Origin: Salpingoeca rosetta
Lineage: Eukaryota; Opisthokonta; Choanoflagellata; Craspedida; Salpingoecidae
Direction of reading: 5' to 3'
NCBI RefSeq assembly: GCF_000188695.1
Contig: NW_004754905.1
Span: 862,942 to 875,441, forward strand
DNA: 12,500 nucleotides
Position numbers and translations under genes: made by a program. The notes beneath the pieces are model-generated. The model was not told where the DNA came from. It made no database searches and saw only the letters and a list, made by a program, of their open reading frames with translations. Positions 9,396 to 12,500 of this stretch are shown here, one piece after another (positions within the stretch are counted from its first letter, which is position 1; each line of letters begins with the position of its first letter).

Positions 9396-9739
9396 CCACC
9401 TTGGCTGTTTTTGGAGCCTCCAGCACCGTTGTTACGGCCACCGCCACCGACAGAGGTCACTGCCACGGGCACGGCAATCAAGATGACAACGACGGCCACG
9501 GCAGCTGCGATGAGCAGTGCTTTCTGATGCTTGGTCCAGAACGAAGCGCCAGCACCATAGGTATGGCTATGGAACGACGAGGACACCTTCGTGCTGGTTG
9601 TTGGCGGGTGCTCGCCATCGAACGCCGGGTTGCTGAACAGCGCGTACGTGGCCTCATCAACGTTTCCTCCCTCGTCCACCACGGACACACCTCCACCATG
9701 GTCGAGGTGAAGCAGTGACCGCTCACTGTCGTCCTCCAT
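6881..9739 (-). CDS. type II membrane protein with long L-domain-like (leucine-rich) solenoid ectodomain, intronless
   Basis: One uninterrupted 952-codon frame. The Met at 9739 has a favourable context (GTCAGGATGG) and is the first in frame before the membrane segment. Residues 1-73 are acidic and lack a signal peptide; they contain YALF (32-35) and NPAF (37-40), which resemble sorting motifs. A hydrophobic helix lies at about 74-96, preceded by lysines, so the N terminus should be cytoplasmic and the rest outside. A linker follows with a poly-Asn tract (116-129, one His) and five Asp (131-135). A Cys cluster (ECCCEE, about 178-183) caps the start. From about 195 to 920 there are roughly thirty repeats of 22-23 residues of the type LTSIDFGxLTxIGGxLxL, resembling receptor L-domain or fungal Ecm33/Sps2-type repeats, which form right-handed beta solenoids. 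The end is Cys-rich (CHGLLATGDCVCVRGNP, then NCVDTCLIC), a probable C-cap. No catalytic domain is seen. An adhesion or recognition role is inference. Confidence 0.88.
9353..9394 (-). repeat. (AAC)n coding microsatellite, poly-asparagine tract
   Basis: GTT repeats on the plus strand encode ten Asn, one His and three Asn just outside the membrane helix of the type II protein. A GTC/ATC run immediately to the left encodes five Asp. The tract probably forms a flexible stalk between membrane and solenoid and is expected to vary in length. Confidence 0.95.
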
Positions 9740-10214
9740 CCTGACGCGATTGTTGGAGGGAAGGGAAGAAGGGAAGCGGCTGGCTCGGCGTTGGGCTTAG
9801 GGGTGAGTGCGTGGGTGAGTGCGTGGGTGAGTGCGTGGGTGAGTGCGTGGGTGAGTGCGTGGGTGAGTGCGTGAGTGCGTTGGCGGCTAGGGAGAAGCCT
9901 GGAAAAGCAGGGAGGGTGGGGGCTGGCGTCCCTGCGTGCGTGGGTGCGTGAGGCAGTGTCTGACAGTGGCGGCAAGCTGGAAGGAGAGTGCTGAGCACGC
10001 AAGTCCTCAACAGGACAGCTGGGACGATGCGCGACTTTTGTTTGCGAGGCGTGTGTGGGGCCTGCAGAGGATTGAGGAAGCCTTGCCGCAATTTTCAGTT
10101 TGTTTGGTTTTGAGGGGCCAGGGAACAAAGGTGCTTTGTTATACAATTCGATGCATGAAATACGGGAGCTGTTGCTCTGCATTGTGTGGGAAACGTGCAT
10201 TACTTTACCATCGT
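9740..10214. promoter_or_regulatory. divergent intergenic region between the solenoid gene and the coiled-coil gene
   Basis: About 475 bases separate the minus-strand start at 9739 from the tentative plus-strand start at 10215. The part next to the solenoid gene carries a 12-base minisatellite. A weak TATA-like TTATACAA lies near 10139-10146. The frame of the tentative first exon is open back into this region, with another in-frame Met at 10155, so the right border is uncertain. No other gene is supported. Confidence 0.5.
9802..9880. repeat. 12-base minisatellite, six copies plus a partial one
   Basis: The unit GGTGAGTGCGTG repeats exactly from 9802 to 9873, then ends in a shortened copy. 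GGG triplets occur every 12 bases on the plus strand. It lies in the 5' flank or leader of the solenoid gene, about 63 bases upstream of its start codon. Confidence 0.97.
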
Positions 10215-10901
10215 ATGATGATGAGTCAACCGCACGTCTGCGAGAAGTGTTGCCGCGGTAAGCCAGCAAAGCAAGCAAGATGAACAGAGAAACTGTCGAG
10301 TGAGCAGCAACATGATGTTGAGCGAGATGAATGCGATGTGTGATGGGAGGCAAGGTGATGGGAGGAGAGGCGTGTGCGTATGAGAGGAGGGCGGGAAGAG
10401 CACCAATGCACTCGAAGGAGAGTCCATTTCCTTACACGACCTTTGCCTGCCCCTTAACACAGATGGCACGTTCCGGCGGTCTGCACGGGCACAGCGTCAG
10501 TTCCTGTCAAGAACAGCGACAGACACGCTCAAGGTTATCACGGATGTGCTTGATTGCTTGGTTGGACCTGTGCGCCGGCCACAGGCTGTTGCTATTGTTG
10601 TTTGGTTAGTGCTGCTGTTGCTGAAACTCCATCGTGAATGCTGCTCCTGTTGACGCAAGCCCACAGCTGATCCCTGTTGTGTGTGCATTTGCGTTTCTGT
10701 GTGTCTGCAGAAATATGCGCTGCATCGGCATGTTGTGAAGCGGGCGTCTGCAGCCTTGCAGCGGCAGTCGAGCGAGATTACCCGCAGCATGGCTGCCATG
10801 ACCACATCCGTTGTCCTCAGCCCAAGTGCGTTTGTGTGTGTGTGTGTGTGTGTGTGCGTGTGTGTGTGTGTTCGTTTGTGTGTGCGTGTGTGTGTGCGTG
10901 C

Positions 10902-10953
<52 letters not shown>

Positions 10954-11244
10954 GTGTGCGTGTGTGTGTTCGTTTGTAGCTTTGGGGTGGCGTGAGCTGT
11001 GGTTTTGGTGTTGCCGCTGTGCGCCGTCGGTGTCCTCGCTCTGAGGTTTCATCATCTCCTCTCGACACACTGGCCAGCAAAGGCCCTTTTTGTTCTGCGC
11101 CTCACCTTCTTGGCTTTCAATGATGGCTGCAGCTGTGTCGACACAGGTAAAGGGCGACCCCCACGAGATGATGCACGTTCCCAAGACGGGAGAAGAGAGC
11201 GCAGCCAACTGGATCAACCTCTCATCAGAAACGTATCGTGTGTG

Positions 11245-11337
<93 letters not shown>

Positions 11338-12396
11338 GCCAACGTGCGCCTGCATGTGTGTCGTGCAAATACCGATGTTCAGTTGACCATCGCTGTCACC
11401 GTGCTGCGCGCTGCAGGTTTGCTGAGAAGCTACAACGGCTGGACAACATCAAGGCCGAGATATCTCACATCAAACAGCGCATGAACGCGTGCGTCGCTTT
11501 GAACACCGCTGTACCCTGTCTGCTGGAGACTCACACACGTCAGGCACACGTCGAGCACGAATTCACTCGTTTCCACACGAGCACACACACACACACATAC
11601 ACACACAGACCTTGACTACGCGCTTACTCATTCACACACACACGCACACATCATGCACTGCAGGAAGGAGCACGAGATTGGGCTGCGGCGGGCGCTGCTG
11701 CGGAAGATTGAGGCCAGCGCACGCATGACACACGTGCGCGAATACCGAAACGCCTGCATCACTGCCGTGCACGGAGGTGTGTGTGTGTATGTTTGCATCG
11801 ACTTGCTACACGTGTGTGCATGTGCTTGCATTGCTGTTTGGGGTGCACTCGACCTCACGCCGTTCGTGACTGCAGACGAGCAAGCGGCGGAGATGCAGCG
11901 CAAACGCATCAGCGACGCAACAGATCGCATTGCTCGCCTCAAACGTCTCTGCCAAACATACAAACGTGGGTGTGACGGGCTGTCAGGTCGTGTCGCGTGC
12001 TACCACTTGCTTGTGCGCGCTCTTTGTTGGTTTTTGGTGTCATACCAACATGCACACACACACATGTACATGTACGCGCCGCTGTGCCCTGCAGGACTGC
12101 TGCCTGCGCTCGATTCGCTGCTGGTGGTTGACAGCAACGATGAACAGGAGCAGGGGGAGACACTGCGTGAATTCTCAAGCAGGTGACGTGTCGTGATGGT
12201 GCTGTTCGGTGCTGTTGTGCTTGGTGTTCGATGCCCTTGCTTGTGCCTGCGCTGACTGTCCGTGCTGCCCGTGCCCACTGCGCCGCCGCCGCCGCCTCCA
12301 CGTCTTAGGATGACGGAGGAGTTTGAGCAGGCGAAAGCATCCGATGGGCGCCCGCACGAGCACGCCATCATGCATCTCATCGACCAGTCGTTCCAG
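10215..12396 (+). CDS. unrecognised coiled-coil protein, about nine exons, runs off right edge
   Basis: I do not recognise this gene. Well-supported exons are 11417-11488, 11664-11776, 11876-11965, 12095-12182 and 12309-12396. Their joins agree in phase (2, 1, 1, 2), donors are GTGCGT, GTGTGT, GTGGGT, GTGACG and GTTTGT, and acceptors are all CAG or TAG. They encode heptad-like, charged sequence (for example [20 protein letters not shown], then [11 protein letters not shown], then [20 protein letters not shown]), typical of a parallel coiled coil, followed by an acidic segment ([10 protein letters not shown]). Upstream exons are tentative: 10215-10257 ([14 protein letters not shown]), 10463 to about 10533 or 10560, 10711-10825, and about 11133-11247. 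They are phase-compatible and have coding-like third positions, but the end of exon 2 and the donor inside the GT run of exon 4 cannot be fixed by eye. The CEKC pair before a coiled coil faintly recalls Atg14-type proteins, but the following sequence does not clearly match, so no name is given. The 3' end lies beyond the window. Confidence 0.6.
10832..10969. repeat. (GT)n tract near a 5' splice site of the coiled-coil gene
   Basis: GT-rich run with GCG and TTCGTT interruptions, starting six bases after the donor GTGCGT at 10826. It fills the first half of the intron between tentative exons 3 and 4, on the sense strand. Confidence 0.93.
11238..11337. repeat. (GT)n microsatellite spanning a 5' splice site of the coiled-coil gene
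   Basis: About 50 GT units begin within or directly after the codons of tentative exon 4. A GTGCGT at 11248 is the best donor by comparison with other introns here, and it gives the phase needed by the exon at 11417. Pure GT positions at 11242 would also do. Confidence 0.93.
11578..11651. repeat. (CA)n runs on the sense strand near a 3' splice site of the coiled-coil gene
   Basis: Two CA runs (about 11580-11609 and 11633-11650) lie in the intron before the exon at 11664, the second ending about 13 bases before the acceptor. A shorter CA run at about 12052-12065 similarly precedes the acceptor at 12094. Confidence 0.88.
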
Positions 12397-12402
12397 GTTT
12401 GT

Positions 12403-12458
12403 AGGTGTGTGTGTATGTGTGTGTGTATGTGTGTGTATGTGTGTGTATGTGTGTGTGT
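12403..12458. repeat. (GT)n/(GTAT) run at the start of the last visible intron
   Basis: A GT run with regular TATG interruptions starts six bases after the donor GTTTGT at 12397. It is the last of the donor-side GT tracts in the coiled-coil gene. Confidence 0.9.
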
Positions 12459-12500
12459 CGGGCAATACCTGTTTCGTTATGTATTCGGCATCATACACTC

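Noticed and set aside
10463..10609. Start at the ATG at 10463 giving a separate 48-residue product ([11 protein letters not shown]...)
   Set aside because: Codon use is poor in that frame and it ends in a Leu-rich tail. The neighbouring frame joins in phase from 10257 and looks more like protein, so 10463 is better read as a splice acceptor.
10711..10825. Cys/His-rich alternative frame of the exon at 10711 resembling a zinc finger
   Set aside because: The phase-0 frame has the GC-rich third positions and helix-forming composition of the downstream exons; the Cys/His spacing fits no finger family I know.
11147..11237. Alternative reading of tentative exon 4 beginning at 11147 ([19 protein letters not shown])
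   Set aside because: Its phase also fits, but it uses AGA, CGA and GGG codons unlike the neighbouring exons, whereas the other frame is GC3-rich. It is kept only as a possibility.

Overview
The window reads as nuclear DNA of a unicellular eukaryote, most likely a choanoflagellate. The grounds are GC-rich coding exons with strong G/C bias at third codon positions, short spliceosomal introns (about 100-340 bases), tight gene packing, a holozoan-looking LRR receptor kinase, and an unusual load of (GT)n/(CA)n repeats. The repeat load and codon bias fit Salpingoeca rosetta better than Monosiga, but that species guess is from general knowledge and was not checked.

Layout from left to right. (1) Minus strand, 1213 down to about 235: the first four coding exons of the strumpellin subunit of the WASH complex (WASHC5), running off the left edge. 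(2) A compact divergent promoter of about 180 bases, 1214-1394. (3) Plus strand, 1395-6215: a complete four-exon gene for a 1329-residue receptor with signal peptide, about 14 leucine-rich repeats, half of an EGF-like module, one transmembrane helix and a cytoplasmic TKL-type kinase. (4) A convergent 3' region, 6216-6880, made of GT/CA runs and a tandem duplication. (5) Minus strand, 9739-6881: an intronless gene for a 952-residue type II membrane protein whose ectodomain is a long run of L-domain-like repeats. (6) A second divergent region, 9740-10214, with a 12-base minisatellite. (7) Plus strand, 10215 to beyond 12396: a multi-exon gene for a coiled-coil protein that I do not recognise. It runs off the right edge.

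Exon boundaries were set by hand from GT/AG sites, reading phase and homology. The joins of WASHC5 exons 1-4, all joins of the kinase gene, and exons 5-9 of the last gene agree in phase. Exons 1-4 of the last gene are tentative.

The genes do not form one obvious pathway. Strumpellin acts in endosomal actin assembly; the other two recognisable products are cell-surface proteins with leucine-rich solenoids. The most striking non-genic feature is the placement of dinucleotide runs. In all three spliced genes, long (GT)n tracts lie on the sense strand at or near 5' splice sites. Both convergent genes also have a sense-strand GU run starting 12-40 bases after the stop codon. Sense-strand (CA)n runs are rarer and lie toward acceptor ends.
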